The notes under the pieces were generated by a model that saw nothing but the letters and a program-made list of their open reading frames with translations, made no database searches and was not told where the DNA came from. DNA of 64,000 nucleotides from Snodgrassella alvi (GTDB lineage Bacteria > Pseudomonadota > Gammaproteobacteria > Burkholderiales > Neisseriaceae), in assembly GCF_002777855.1 (NCBI RefSeq), contig NZ_MEIK01000015.1, positions 1-64,000 of the forward strand. The letters run 5' to 3'. The translations under genes were made by a program, and so were the position numbers. How positions within the stretch are numbered: the first letter of the stretch is position 1; each line of letters starts with the position of its first letter. Shown here one piece after another: positions 27,803-38,244 of the stretch.

Positions 27803-30800
27803 CTATTTTGCTTTGTCATGTGCTGGCAGCCATGGCTTCAGGGTACTAGTATCGATATCCCACTGCCAGATGCCATGCTGATTAAGAGGATTGAGACCGC
27901 GCAGAAACAGATACCGTACGCTGATAGTGGGCGGTAGCTGTCCGTGGCTGTGCAAAAATCGGGCGCAGGCGATGCAGTAAATGAGTGCCTGTAAATAGTA
28001 ATGATGTCTGGCGATAGCGGTGTCCATGTTTGCCTGGGTATAGTCGTCAAGGCGGTTGCCCAGATGGTTAGATTTGTAATCGATTACATATACTTGCCCG
28101 TGTATGTCTTCGCCCATTAGGTCAATGGCGCCGTTGATATAGCCGCTGACGGTGGCAAAGTCTAGCTCTTGAGCTGCCTGAACACAGCATTCAGGCAGGC
28201 CGGGTGCTTGGGCAAACCACTGTTGTAAATCTGCGATATTAAAGTCGTCGACATGTAGCATGAAATTCATTTCGGCGACGCGCTGTGTGATGGGCAGGTT
28301 TGCTATGGTGGTCTGTGCGGACAAGGGGCAGTGGCGTACGGCATCGCTGAGTTCCTGCATGGTAGCAGCATGGGTGCTATCGAAACCGTAGCGGGCGAGA
28401 CAGGCAAGTATTTGTTCTTGTTCGTCACTGTTGGCTGGCTGGCTAAATTCAGTCTGTTCTAGTATGGCATGCAGGCACAAGCCGGCATTGATGCCACGTT
28501 CAAATGCCAATAGGGCGGTTTCGGCTTCAGCGACGGTGGTTGCAGGCTGTGACAATATTTCCGCCTGATCGAGTGCTGGTGCCAGTTTTTCTTCTTCGAG
28601 GCTGTGTTCGTAGTGACGGTATTCGTGGCGGCTTAAGCTGGTGAAGCTGGTATAGCGTACAGTCTGAAATTCTCGTGTTGGCAGGTTTAGGGCGCGATAG
28701 GGTTGCTCTGGCGCTACTGCTTCATCCGCAACGGTAGGCGCAACACTGCCTTCGCACCAGTGAAACATGGATGCGCTGCAGCCGGCTAATCGTTTTTGCC
28801 ATGCTGCATGCAGGGTGCTGGAGAGATTTTTTTTGTGGGTTTGCTGCCAAAACTGTAGTGATTGTTCAAGTGTGCCGTCGGGCTGCTCATCCAGTAACCA
28901 TGCCATGGGGTTGCTGGCGGTGTTGTTGCAGGCGGCTGTATAGAGAATGAGTTGTTCACGAGCACGGGTGAAAGCTACGTAATACAGGCGCAAGCGTTCG
29001 GCCATACTTTCGCGTACCAATTCTGTGCGGTCAGTGTCGCTAAGAAGGCTGCTGGCAATCAGTTCTGTCTTATCCTGCTGATGCAAGCGCTGCCAATTTT
29101 CCTGATTGCTGATGGCCTCTTTGCCGTCCCAAACAAAAGGACAGAATACAACAGGATATTCTAGCCCTTTGGAGGCATGCATGGTGACAATTTTAACCAA
29201 TGCTTCGTCGCTTTCCAGCCGCAGCAGGCTGTTTTCAGCGGCCGGCCGTTCGTTGTCGATGGCACTGGCAAGCCAGTCGAGTAAGGCGGTGGCGGTGGGC
29301 AGGGTTTGTTCGGCGTCGGCAAGTAATTCAGTGAGTTGCCACAGATTGGTCAGGCTGCGTTCATTGCGCTGGCTAAGCAGGTTCGTTTCCATGCTGGTGT
29401 GGCCGGCAAACCACTGCATGGCGCTATAAATGCCATACTGCTGCCATAGCTCGCGGGTTTGCTGTGCCAGCTGTATCCATTCGCTGAGGTCGTTTTCATT
29501 TTCGTTCAGTTGTGCCAGTTGTGCTGCTGTTTGGTTATACAGTATGCCGCCAAGAATAAAGCGCAAAATTTCGGTACGTTGCGGTTGCAGCCAAAAACGG
29601 AGCAACGCCAGTACAGCCTGTGCTTCGGTACTGGCAAATACGGACTGATTACCGAGTGACACACTCATGATACCGCAGCGTTTAAGGGCACTGGCAATCA
29701 TGCTGCCCTCGTTGTGGGAATGTACCAGTACAGCGATGTCGCCTGCCTGTAATGGCCGTGTGTTGAGTAACAGTTCATCACGTCTGCCTTGATTAATCAG
29801 GGCGGCTATTTCGTGGGCACAGCATTCTGCGGCACGTACACGCAAGCTGTCTTTATTGGGGATAAGCTCTTCGCCTTTGCTATTAAGCTCAATTTGTTCG
29901 GGTAGCCAGCGTACGACCACGGCAGGTACGACTGTTTTGCTCAGTCTGCTATGCAGGCGGCTTTCGGGTGCCTGTGCTTGTACCGGTGGGTAATCGATAC
30001 CTTCCAGCACAAATGGTAGCTGTTTGCCATTGAAAAGATGCCCGATTGCCTGTACGAGTGCCTGATGGCTGCGGTAATTGGTGGTGAGGGTATAGCGCTG
30101 TTGCGGCGGGGTATCAGCGGCAGCACGTAGATAGGCATGAATGTCGGCACCGCGAAAACGATAAATAGCTTGTTTGGGGTCGCCAACCATAATCAGTGGC
30201 CGATTTTGCTCGGCGAAAGCGGTTTTGAATATTTTGTATTGCAGCGGGTCGGTGTCTTGGCATTCGTCTACAAGTGCTATTTGCCATGTTTGTGCTAATG
30301 CGGCAGCCAGTGCAGAGGCCATGGGATTTTCTGTAGATAGTGCCATACCAACGTCGGCAAGAAGGTCGTCGTAGCTGCGCTGATGGCTGTGGCGCCGATG
30401 TTCGCTCAGACACTTTCTTACGTAATTGAAGCAATCCAGCTGTAATTGCAGTACAACGCTGGTGTCTGCTGCTTGCAAGGCACTGAAAGCAGCAGCCAAC
30501 TCGGCTAATACCGCTACTTCCGCTACCAGTACATCGTTTAGAGTTTGTCCTTTTTTGGTTTTTTCGTGCAGTTGGTCAGCAGCCAGTTTGGCACATCTTT
30601 CTAGTGTCGCAGTGGAAAAGGTCGGTATGCTGGCTACACTTTCCAGAGCTGATTGTAGGTCGCAGAAAAGTTGTTGGTAGCTGCTGGTGCGATAAACATT
30701 GCCGTTGAGTTGTGGCTGTAATTGCCAGAATGCATCCTGAATATGAGCAAAGCGCGTACAGACAGTGTGCCAGGTCTGCTGCCAACATGCATGGATATCA

Positions 30801-31432
30801 TCTTTGTTTACAGCCGGCGGCTGACGCAACTGGATATCGGCTATGCCACAAAAACGACCCATTTCACGCATTAGGCGTGCCGGTGTTAGTTTGTAGGTTA
30901 CCGCAAGCTCAGCTAGGCTGTTGTTGTTGCTGACTTGCTGGCGCCAGAAATCTTCGGCAAACCGGCACAATAGTTCAGGGTCGGTTTCGATGGTTTCCGT
31001 ATCAAATGGTGTCTGGCACAAAAAGGCGTAGTCAGTGAGTACGCGCTGACAGAAGCCGTGAATGGTGTACACGGCGGCGCGGTCGAATTGGGTAATCGCA
31101 GCCTGTAGGCGCAGTATCAGACTGGTTTCGTCTTCCTGAGCGCGCGCATAGTCAATGAGTTGTTGCAGTACCGGATCGTTTTGTTCGGCGGGCAGAGTGT
31201 TTTGCAGTAAGGCCAGAGCTTGGTTGAGGCGTGTCCGCAGGCGGGTTTTTAGTTCGGCTGTGGCGGCTTTGGTGAAGGTCACCACCAGTATGGCATCTAT
31301 CGGCATGTGTTCCAGCAATACCAGCCGTGCAAACAGTGCGGCGATGTTGAAAGTTTTGCCGGTACCGGCAGAAGCTTCTATCAAGCTGCTGCCGTTTAAA
31401 GGCATGGTAATGGGGTTTAAGGCTTGGCTCAT
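27803..31432 (-). CDS. recB: exodeoxyribonuclease V subunit beta (RecB)
   Basis: This 1209-residue RecB is the 3'-5' helicase and nuclease subunit of RecBCD, which processes double-strand DNA ends for recombination and destroys linear foreign DNA. It carries Walker A EASAGTGKTFNI (Lys26), the DExx motif LVDECQDTDPLQYKIF, further UvrD-type motifs (VGDPKQAIYRFRGADI, TMHASKGLEYPVVF) and the C-terminal nuclease motif VIDYKSNHLG. The length is close to E. coli RecB (1180). Its start overlaps the recC stop as ATGA, so the two are translationally coupled. No recD gene is next to it. Confidence 0.96.
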   Translation of the reverse strand: MSQALNPITMPLNGSSLIEASAGTGKTFNIAALFARLVLLEHMPIDAILVVTFTKAATAELKTRLRTRLNQALALLQNTLPAEQNDPVLQQLIDYARAQEDETSLILRLQAAITQFDRAAVYTIHGFCQRVLTDYAFLCQTPFDTETIETDPELLCRFAEDFWRQQVSNNNSLAELAVTYKLTPARLMREMGRFCGIADIQLRQPPAVNKDDIHACWQQTWHTVCTRFAHIQDAFWQLQPQLNGNVYRTSSYQQLFCDLQSALESVASIPTFSTATLERCAKLAADQLHEKTKKGQTLNDVLVAEVAVLAELAAAFSALQAADTSVVLQLQLDCFNYVRKCLSEHRRHSHQRSYDDLLADVGMALSTENPMASALAAALAQTWQIALVDECQDTDPLQYKIFKTAFAEQNRPLIMVGDPKQAIYRFRGADIHAYLRAAADTPPQQRYTLTTNYRSHQALVQAIGHLFNGKQLPFVLEGIDYPPVQAQAPESRLHSRLSKTVVPAVVVRWLPEQIELNSKGEELIPNKDSLRVRAAECCAHEIAALINQGRRDELLLNTRPLQAGDIAVLVHSHNEGSMIASALKRCGIMSVSLGNQSVFASTEAQAVLALLRFWLQPQRTEILRFILGGILYNQTAAQLAQLNENENDLSEWIQLAQQTRELWQQYGIYSAMQWFAGHTSMETNLLSQRNERSLTNLWQLTELLADAEQTLPTATALLDWLASAIDNERPAAENSLLRLESDEALVKIVTMHASKGLEYPVVFCPFVWDGKEAISNQENWQRLHQQDKTELIASSLLSDTDRTELVRESMAERLRLYYVAFTRAREQLILYTAACNNTASNPMAWLLDEQPDGTLEQSLQFWQQTHKKNLSSTLHAAWQKRLAGCSASMFHWCEGSVAPTVADEAVAPEQPYRALNLPTREFQTVRYTSFTSLSRHEYRHYEHSLEEEKLAPALDQAEILSQPATTVAEAETALLAFERGINAGLCLHAILEQTEFSQPANSDEQEQILACLARYGFDSTHAATMQELSDAVRHCPLSAQTTIANLPITQRVAEMNFMLHVDDFNIADLQQWFAQAPGLPECCVQAAQELDFATVSGYINGAIDLMGEDIHGQVYVIDYKSNHLGNRLDDYTQANMDTAIARHHYYLQALIYCIACARFLHSHGQLPPTISVRYLFLRGLNPLNQHGIWQWDIDTSTLKPWLPAHDKAK

Positions 31433-34400
31433 TGTTCTTTTTCGGCTGTTTCCAGCGCGGCCATCATTGGCAGCAGTAGTTTTTCAATCAGCTGCCAAAA
31501 CAGCGGGCTGTCAATCGGCAGGGTTTCGTCACGGCCGAATACTTGGGCTACTTCGGGATATTCGGCCTGCGGTTTGCCGTTGTGGCTGTCCATATACATT
31601 TTAAAAGCTGCGCTGCGTTCTTCCGAGCCATATTCTGGTAGGGTGTTGGCTTTTTGTCGGCGCTTATACCAGTAGCGGGCGGCACTGAGACTGGTTTTCG
31701 GAAAAAATGGCAGTGGCCGGTGTTGCCCAAGCTGGTAATAATCCAGCCATAAGGCCAGCTGCGCCTGTGCATCCGGCCGGCTTAGTGCGGCTAGCTTGCG
31801 TGGCTGGGGCGGGTATAGCTCGTAGGTATCCTGTTTAAACTCAGTGGCGCTGGCGCTAAAAAGTAAATGGCGCAGGTACAATTCAATGTTATCTGGTGCG
31901 GTGGGCGCCTGAGTGCGCTCGAGTAATTGTCCGCACTGGTGTATATGGCTGATGTTGCCACTGAGTTGTAGCTGTTGATGATTGAAAACGAAAACGATAT
32001 CGGCTACAGCGGGGCTAAACAGTATTTCACCATCCAGAGCGAGTGTTTGGGTGCGTAAAGTCTGGCTGACAACTAAACCAAGCGCGCCTTCTGGCACCAA
32101 TCCGCTGACCGCTAATGCTGCATCCACGTCGTTAAAATCCAGATGCTGCTGGCGCGCGCGCGTGTAAGCACTATAGATTAGGGCACTGTTTTCAATGGCA
32201 AATGGTTCTGCGGCGCTGACTGGTGCTTCTTGATACGGTACTTGCCATTGCAATTGTTGTTGTAGCCAATGGCGTACCGGATTGCGCCAGAAACGGATAA
32301 ACGTTTCAGTATCAATTTCTTGTGGTTGTAATTCGGCTTCTTCTGTGGCTGCATAAAATGGCAGTGGCTTGACCATTTTTTGATTCAAAGCTTCGGCATA
32401 ATCAGAGCGGCTGCTATTCAGGTCTCCATTAAAATATCGATAGGAAAACGGTTGTAATGGATGGCGAATGATATGTTGCTGATTGAACTGCAACGGGTTG
32501 CAGCCGGTCATTGCCGACAGTACATCTATTAGCTCATGCAGTAGGGCAGAGGGTGCCAGCTCTTCGTTTTTGCGTATATCTTTACCAATGTATGACAGAT
32601 AGAGTTTCTCTTGTGCGCTCAAAATGGATTCAAGAAACAGATAGCGGTCGTCATTTCGGCGGGCACGGTCACCACGGCGTGGATGGCGGGCAATCAAATC
32701 GAAAGCAGCGGATTTAGTGGTACGCGGGTAGTCTCCGTCGTTTAGGCCAAGTAGGCAAATACAACGAAAGGGTAGACTGCGCATCGGCACCATACTGCAA
32801 AAGGTGATGCCACCCCGTAAAAAGCCGGCCTGACGAGTACCGGATAGATAGTTCTGTAAATGCTCTATGGCGATTTCTGGCTCAATTAGACACTCAAATT
32901 GTGCCAGCTCTGCTTGTGCCTGCCATTCGCCAAGGCTGGTTTCCAGTTGCTGCATGGCTTGACCAGCCAGAGAATCCGCATCGGCTACATCGCGCAGGAG
33001 CAGGCGTGTGCGGGCAATCCAATCGCTGATGTTGGCAGCGCTTTGCCAGCAACTGTGGTGCTTAATCAGACAATCAATTAACTGTTGTCCCCGAGCTAAA
33101 ATCTCTGTCTGGCCAACATCGCCAAACCATGGCAATTGTTGCTGCCACAGGGCAGTGCGTTTATCGTCTGGCAGCAGCCAGCCTAGTACAGTTCGTTCAC
33201 GAGCTTGCTGCCAAGTAAAAAGTTTGCTTTCACCGCCATATTTATGGCGCATATCTGTGTCTATGCCCCAGCGAACACCTTGTTCTCGCCAGACACGGCT
33301 AATTAGTTCCACGTCGCTGTCACTTAAATCGAAACGTGCGCGCAGCGGTGATTCGTCTAATAAGGGCTGTATGCTTTCGATGTCGAAGCGGCTTTGCATG
33401 AGTTGCAAGAGTTTTTCCAGCAATTGCAGTAATGGCTCCTGCAAGCTGATTTTTACGTCAGCAATGTTGTAGGGCAGTGCAGGGGTGTTGCCCTGAGTCT
33501 GACCAAATACCGCATGTATGAACGGTAAATAAGGCTCGATATGCGGAGTGAGTACGGCAATGTCTTGTGGCTGCCACTCTGGATGTGTGGCTAAATCCTG
33601 CATCAGCTGCTCTTTCAGAATTTGCAGCTCACGTAAGCAAGAGTGTGCAGACACAATCTGTATAGAATTATCATAAGCTTGCTGTACATAAGGTGGGTCG
33701 GTCTGTTTGGGATGGTGCAGACACTGAATATCGTTTTGTAGCCGGTGTAGCAGGCTGTCGGCAGTGTCGCCGCATTCTGCATAAACTGGTGGCATGTACA
33801 CTACTTCGCCTAAATCATTGAGTGCATCAAAAAAATCACGCCCCTGTTTTCCCAGACTGGCGAGTAGGGGATGGCCGACCATACTTGAATCCGCTTGCTG
33901 ATGCTCGAGCAGTAAATCAGCAGAAAGGACATTGCCCCAGTATTCGGCACATGGATTCACTGCAAACACATGTACATCAGTGTGCTGTGCCATTATCTGC
34001 AAAGCGTGTAGATAGACTGGTGCCAGAGTGGCAATGCCAAAAACAAAAATACGTTTCGGTAGGTGTTCTTCTCGCAGCTGTGACAAAAAATCTTGCATTA
34101 GGCCGGCACGATGGGGGAAACTGGTTTCTTTACTTAGCCAATACCATAATTCTGCCTGCCAGTCCTCATCTTCTCCAAGACCAACTAATTCTTTTTTTTG
34201 CCAATTATTTATCCAATCATTGCGATAAATTAAATATTGGTCAAACATATCTGCAAGTTTGCCGGCAAGATGGTAGGGTGCCTGTATACTGCTTTCAAGG
34301 TATGATTGCAATGCTTTGGCAGTCAGGCATAATTGTGCTCCCTGTAATTCATTGCTACGAAACAGGCTGAATAGGCGCCAGCGCAGCACATCTGTTTGAA

Positions 34401-34656
34401 AAGGATTGAGTCTGGGCGTGTCAGGTAGTACTTTATGAGTTAACTGCCAGATGTAAGCAGCTGGTAGGCTGAAATGCAGATTGGCTGCGATGCCGTGTTC
34501 CTGAGCCAGATAGTGGTTGAGGTAGCGTCGCATGCCCTGACTTTGAACTACAATTTCAGTCGGTGTCCAGGCTGAATACTCGGCGGTGTGCTGATACACG
34601 CTGGCTAAAAGTGCAGCTAAATCAGATAAGTGATTGGATTGATAAACATACAGCAT
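31429..34656 (-). CDS. recC: exodeoxyribonuclease V subunit gamma (RecC)
   Basis: This 1075-residue RecC begins MLYVYQSNHLSDLAALL, a typical RecC start, and contains QGMRRYLNH, KRIFVFGIATLAPVYLHAL and RSLPFRCICLLGLNDGDYPR. RecC is the subunit that holds the complex together and scans for Chi in the 3' strand. It overlaps recB by 4 nt. Its upstream region is shared with the divergent roadblock-like gene. Confidence 0.95.
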   Translation of the reverse strand: MLYVYQSNHLSDLAALLASVYQHTAEYSAWTPTEIVVQSQGMRRYLNHYLAQEHGIAANLHFSLPAAYIWQLTHKVLPDTPRLNPFQTDVLRWRLFSLFRSNELQGAQLCLTAKALQSYLESSIQAPYHLAGKLADMFDQYLIYRNDWINNWQKKELVGLGEDEDWQAELWYWLSKETSFPHRAGLMQDFLSQLREEHLPKRIFVFGIATLAPVYLHALQIMAQHTDVHVFAVNPCAEYWGNVLSADLLLEHQQADSSMVGHPLLASLGKQGRDFFDALNDLGEVVYMPPVYAECGDTADSLLHRLQNDIQCLHHPKQTDPPYVQQAYDNSIQIVSAHSCLRELQILKEQLMQDLATHPEWQPQDIAVLTPHIEPYLPFIHAVFGQTQGNTPALPYNIADVKISLQEPLLQLLEKLLQLMQSRFDIESIQPLLDESPLRARFDLSDSDVELISRVWREQGVRWGIDTDMRHKYGGESKLFTWQQARERTVLGWLLPDDKRTALWQQQLPWFGDVGQTEILARGQQLIDCLIKHHSCWQSAANISDWIARTRLLLRDVADADSLAGQAMQQLETSLGEWQAQAELAQFECLIEPEIAIEHLQNYLSGTRQAGFLRGGITFCSMVPMRSLPFRCICLLGLNDGDYPRTTKSAAFDLIARHPRRGDRARRNDDRYLFLESILSAQEKLYLSYIGKDIRKNEELAPSALLHELIDVLSAMTGCNPLQFNQQHIIRHPLQPFSYRYFNGDLNSSRSDYAEALNQKMVKPLPFYAATEEAELQPQEIDTETFIRFWRNPVRHWLQQQLQWQVPYQEAPVSAAEPFAIENSALIYSAYTRARQQHLDFNDVDAALAVSGLVPEGALGLVVSQTLRTQTLALDGEILFSPAVADIVFVFNHQQLQLSGNISHIHQCGQLLERTQAPTAPDNIELYLRHLLFSASATEFKQDTYELYPPQPRKLAALSRPDAQAQLALWLDYYQLGQHRPLPFFPKTSLSAARYWYKRRQKANTLPEYGSEERSAAFKMYMDSHNGKPQAEYPEVAQVFGRDETLPIDSPLFWQLIEKLLLPMMAALETAEKEQ

Positions 34657-34897
34657 AACAGCTTCCGCCCCTGTTCAATGTTGCTATTATAGCGGTAGCA
34701 CGGTGGTTTGCATCTGATTCAGAACTGGAATTTGCTTCTCAGGGCTGATTGGGCTATCTGTATGAAGATAAATAAATATCGAAAAGAGCCTCTAGTTAAA
34801 AAATAGTTAATGCTGGTCAAAAGCGGGAAAAAATTGGAAAATAGATGATTAAATACCCTGCCATAAGCAAGTATGGCATCAGAAGAAGGATATCACA

Positions 34898-35269
34898 GTG
34901 AGATTTGAAGGCGTCATTGATGAGCTGGCGGCAACTAAAGGTGTCATGGCGTGTGCTGTCGTGGATTATGAAAGCGGAATGTTTATAGATGGAGTCAGCC
35001 CGTCTGGCATGGATCTGGACATTCTTTCTGCTGGCAATACTGAAATTGTACGTTCCGAGGTAAAAGCCATTGCACGCCTCTATGGACAGGAAAGTAATGA
35101 AGATGCAATAGATGATATTCTCATCAGCCTGCATAAGCAGTATTACCTGCTGCGGCCGATGAAGAATGTGAAAGGCGTATTCATGTTTATGGTGCTCGAC
35201 CGTAAAACGGCCAATTTGGCTCTGGCTCGGCGGGCGCTGAAAGTAGCCGACCGCAAATATCACGATTGA
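34898..35269 (+). CDS. roadblock/LC7-like small protein
   Basis: This 123-residue cytosolic protein starts at GTG with AGAAGGA about 8 nt upstream. Its pattern (GVMACAVVDYESGMFIDG, then a helix EIVRSEVKAIARLYG, then a strand pair YYLLRPMKNVKGVFMFMVLDRKTANLALARRALK) resembles roadblock/LC7 domain proteins, which partner small GTPases (MglB type) or form regulatory dimers. No GTPase gene is adjacent. The family call is by pattern only. Confidence 0.6.
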   Translation: MRFEGVIDELAATKGVMACAVVDYESGMFIDGVSPSGMDLDILSAGNTEIVRSEVKAIARLYGQESNEDAIDDILISLHKQYYLLRPMKNVKGVFMFMVLDRKTANLALARRALKVADRKYHD

Positions 35270-35310
35270 ACACTTTTCTTTGATACAGCCGATACAGTTT
35301 GTTATCTGCG

Positions 35311-35350
35311 CGGCAGTCTCCCTGCATTTGCAGCGAGGCTGCTAATTTAT
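35311..35350. terminator. hairpin terminator between convergent genes
   Basis: A stem of GCAGTCTC (35313-35320) and GAGGCTGC (35335-35342), with one G-T pair, encloses an inner CTGCA/TGCAG stem. It is followed on the plus strand by TAATTTATTG. It lies between the roadblock-like gene and the end of dsbD. Confidence 0.6.
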
Positions 35351-37215
35351 TGTGCTTTCTGTACTTGCTTGTCATACCAACTTAATAATTCCGGTGCTGG
35401 TACATAGCCAATTAAGGGTTTACTGCGATAGCCGTTACTGTGTACCACAAATAGACCCGGTGGTCCGTACAAGCCATACTGTTGCAACATGTGTCGTTGC
35501 GCTGGTGTATTGTTGGTAACATCAATTTGTAAGAAGCGATCTTCTTCAATAACTCTTCTGACCGCAGCATTACTTAATGTAAACGCTGTCATTTCTTTAC
35601 AGGAAATGCACCAGTCGGCATAGAAATCTACGACTACCGGTTTGTCTGGATCCTTATCAAACAGCTCCTGCATGGCCTGTCGCAAATGAATTGGCTTAGT
35701 GAAATATCGTCCGAAATGCTGGCCGTTTGGCGGTGTTAATGTCAAAAAGCGATGGAGTGGGGTGACATGGTGCATGAGGCTGGCTGTCATAAAATAAATA
35801 CCACCAGTCAGAAATAGTATGCCGGCCAGTGCTGTGAACCAGCGTCTGCGTTTGGGGGCATAATACCACTGCCAGCCCAGATAACACGCTGGTGCAACCA
35901 TCAGCAAGGTATAAATGATGATTACCAAATAGTAGTTTAGAAACGGGGTGGCAATATAAGTGGCCGCGCCCAATAGCATCAACCCGAATAAATATTTTAC
36001 ACATGTCATCCAGTTTCCGGCACGCGGTAGAATATGTACGCCAAATACGGAAATCAGAATCAGTGGAACACCAGTACCCAGTGCCATGACATACAGTGCC
36101 ATACCTCCCAGAGCAGCATCACCGCTCTGACCAATATAGCCAAGCGCAAAAGCCAATGGCGGTGCAACACAAGGACCGATAATTAGTGCCGACAATGCCC
36201 CCATAACCAGTACTGATAATAAATGACCGCCACGGAAACGGTTGCTCATGCGTTGAAAATATGCCTGCCAGCTGGCGGGTAGCTGAATACTGTATAAATC
36301 AAACATCGACAATGCCAGAATCACCAATATTGCTGCTGCAGATAGCACTACTGCCGGCTGTTGAAGCCAGCCGGTGAGAAAAGCTCCGGTACGTGCCGTT
36401 ACAATACCCACCACGGTGTAAGTAAAAGCCAGCCCCTGCACATACACAAACGACAGCAGAAATGCCCGCCATTTTGTAGTTTTCTGGCGCGAACCCATGA
36501 CAATTGCCGACACAATCGGCAGCAATGGGTACATACATGCCGTCAGGCTCAAACCCATGCCGGCAATGAAAAACGTCATTAAATTGGTAATTAGGGTTGT
36601 CCGAGATAACTGAAACAGACTGTCGCTGCCCGAATTGCCAGACCATTCTGGAGGTGGAGCAATAGCAGGAGGGCTGCTGAAACTATCCAGTTCCGGCTGA
36701 TTAGGCGCAGAAGATGGGACAATATGATATTTGCCAGTGCGGCTGATGGTAAGGGTATTTTCCACTGGCGGATAACAGATACCAGCTTCAGCACAGCCCT
36801 GATAGGATAAGGTCAGCTGATATGGTTCGGTTTGTGTGCCTTTGTTATAGCGCCAGACCACATCAGTATGTTGGTAATAAACCTCTTGCTTGCCAAAGAA
36901 TTCATCCTCTTTTTGTTTTCCCGACTGGTTAAACTGAGCGGCACCGAGCACGCCCGCCGGCTCAGTAGTAGCTAAAATTTTATTGCGGTATAAATAATAG
37001 CCATTTGCAATAACAAAATGTACCCGTATTTCATTATCGTGAACATTTAACTGTGGCACAAAAGCCTGTTCTGGCGGCAACAGTCTACCGTTATTACCGG
37101 CAGCCAGCCCAGCGTGGCTCAGAACCAATAGCAGCGCAGATAACAGCACCAAATGCTTCAGTAGGAAATCCGTGCAGACACGCAAGCGAGAAAAAGAGTG
37201 ATACATAAATGTCAC
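35347..37215 (-). CDS. dsbD: thiol:disulfide interchange protein DsbD
   Basis: This 622-residue DsbD carries reducing power from cytoplasmic thioredoxin across the inner membrane to periplasmic DsbC/E-type proteins. An N-terminal signal is followed by the alpha domain (redox cysteines in GCAEAGICYPP). An eight-helix core has Cys in LSLTACMYPLLP and IIGPCVAPP. A C-terminal thioredoxin-like gamma domain carries the CxxC pair Cys536/Cys539 in DFYADWCISCKEM. Three cysteine pairs in three domains is the full DsbD design. Length is slightly above the E. coli protein (565). A hairpin with AATGGCTACC/GGTAGCCATT arms (37256-37292) separates it from folE2 upstream. Confidence 0.95.
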   Translation of the reverse strand: MTFMYHSFSRLRVCTDFLLKHLVLLSALLLVLSHAGLAAGNNGRLLPPEQAFVPQLNVHDNEIRVHFVIANGYYLYRNKILATTEPAGVLGAAQFNQSGKQKEDEFFGKQEVYYQHTDVVWRYNKGTQTEPYQLTLSYQGCAEAGICYPPVENTLTISRTGKYHIVPSSAPNQPELDSFSSPPAIAPPPEWSGNSGSDSLFQLSRTTLITNLMTFFIAGMGLSLTACMYPLLPIVSAIVMGSRQKTTKWRAFLLSFVYVQGLAFTYTVVGIVTARTGAFLTGWLQQPAVVLSAAAILVILALSMFDLYSIQLPASWQAYFQRMSNRFRGGHLLSVLVMGALSALIIGPCVAPPLAFALGYIGQSGDAALGGMALYVMALGTGVPLILISVFGVHILPRAGNWMTCVKYLFGLMLLGAATYIATPFLNYYLVIIIYTLLMVAPACYLGWQWYYAPKRRRWFTALAGILFLTGGIYFMTASLMHHVTPLHRFLTLTPPNGQHFGRYFTKPIHLRQAMQELFDKDPDKPVVVDFYADWCISCKEMTAFTLSNAAVRRVIEEDRFLQIDVTNNTPAQRHMLQQYGLYGPPGLFVVHSNGYRSKPLIGYVPAPELLSWYDKQVQKAQ

Positions 37216-37255
37216 AGTAGCCAGTGTAATTCCAACCAGAACATCGAACTCAGTA

Positions 37256-37292
37256 AATGGCTACCAGCAAAACCAAGCGGGGGGTAGCCATT
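37256..37292 (-). terminator. hairpin between folE2 and dsbD
   Basis: A perfect 10-bp inverted repeat (AATGGCTACC at 37256-37265, GGTAGCCATT at 37283-37292) has a 17-nt loop, downstream of folE2 on the minus strand. No T-run follows, so it may be a weak terminator or a processing structure. Confidence 0.4.
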
Positions 37293-37361
37293 CACTTCCC
37301 CTTATGTTTTCTAAGTTTATCCACACAGAAACGGATAAAGATTGAATGTTGAGATATCAAA

Positions 37362-38135
37362 TCAGGGGTATTGTATCAGTGCATAGGCCGAGTGATTGTG
37401 AATAGATTCGAAATTTTCGCTTTCCACGGTAAAAGATTGAATGCGCGTGTCGGCTTTAAGCGCCGTAGCTACATCGCGTACCATATCCTCAACAAATTTC
37501 GGATTGTCGTAAGCGTATTCAGTTACATATTTTTCATCCGGCCGTTTCAGCAGACCATATAATTGACAGGAACCCTGCTGCTCCACCATATCAATGATTT
37601 CTTCAATCATCACGGCTTCGCAGGATTGTAGTGTAACTGTCACATGTGAGCGCTGATTATGTGCACCGTAAGCCGAAATTTCCTTACTACACGGACATAA
37701 GCTAGTTACCGGAATCATTACCTGCAACGTGTGCTGATAAATACCGTCCTTGATCTCCCCACAGAGCTTCACTTCGTAATCCAGCAGGCTGGAAATAGCC
37801 GTCACTGGTGCCTGCTTGTGCCGAAAAAAAGGAAAACGCATACTGATTTTACCAGCCGTTGCCTGTAGCTTCTGCAACATGCTCGCGGTAAGCTCTTTGA
37901 GCGCCGCAAAATCGATGCTGACTTGCTGCGAATGCATTAACTCGACAAAACGAGACATATGCGTGCCCTTCTGCTCGGCTGGCAGCGCTACTGTCATGGT
38001 TAAATCAGCTATTGTGTGTTGTTCACCGGCCGCACTCATAATACATAGCGGTAGCCGTAAGCCCTTCACACCAACCTGATTGATTGGCATATTGCGTTTA
38101 TCAACACTGCTTTGCACATCGGCAATAGTGTCCAT
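37362..38135 (-). CDS. folE2: GTP cyclohydrolase FolE2 (type IB)
   Basis: This 257-residue enzyme is the alternative GTP cyclohydrolase I that makes dihydroneopterin triphosphate for folate (and queuosine-type) synthesis. Visible features are the N-terminal D-x-Q pattern and INQVGVKGLRLPL, the metal-site segment TSLCPCSKEISAYGAHNQRSHV, and ENFESIHNHSAYA at the C-terminus. FolE2 does not depend strictly on zinc and is often induced under zinc limitation; no clear Zur site was found. It diverges from the Cys/Met lyase gene. Confidence 0.94.
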   Translation of the reverse strand: MDTIADVQSSVDKRNMPINQVGVKGLRLPLCIMSAAGEQHTIADLTMTVALPAEQKGTHMSRFVELMHSQQVSIDFAALKELTASMLQKLQATAGKISMRFPFFRHKQAPVTAISSLLDYEVKLCGEIKDGIYQHTLQVMIPVTSLCPCSKEISAYGAHNQRSHVTVTLQSCEAVMIEEIIDMVEQQGSCQLYGLLKRPDEKYVTEYAYDNPKFVEDMVRDVATALKADTRIQSFTVESENFESIHNHSAYALIQYP

Positions 38136-38244
38136 TCTGATGGTTTTCCTCTTGAAACAATGTCAAATCTGCCAGCCAGATACTATAAAAAAACATCCAA
38201 ACTGGCGGCACATAAGGCGTAAAATTATACTGTATGGCTTAATT

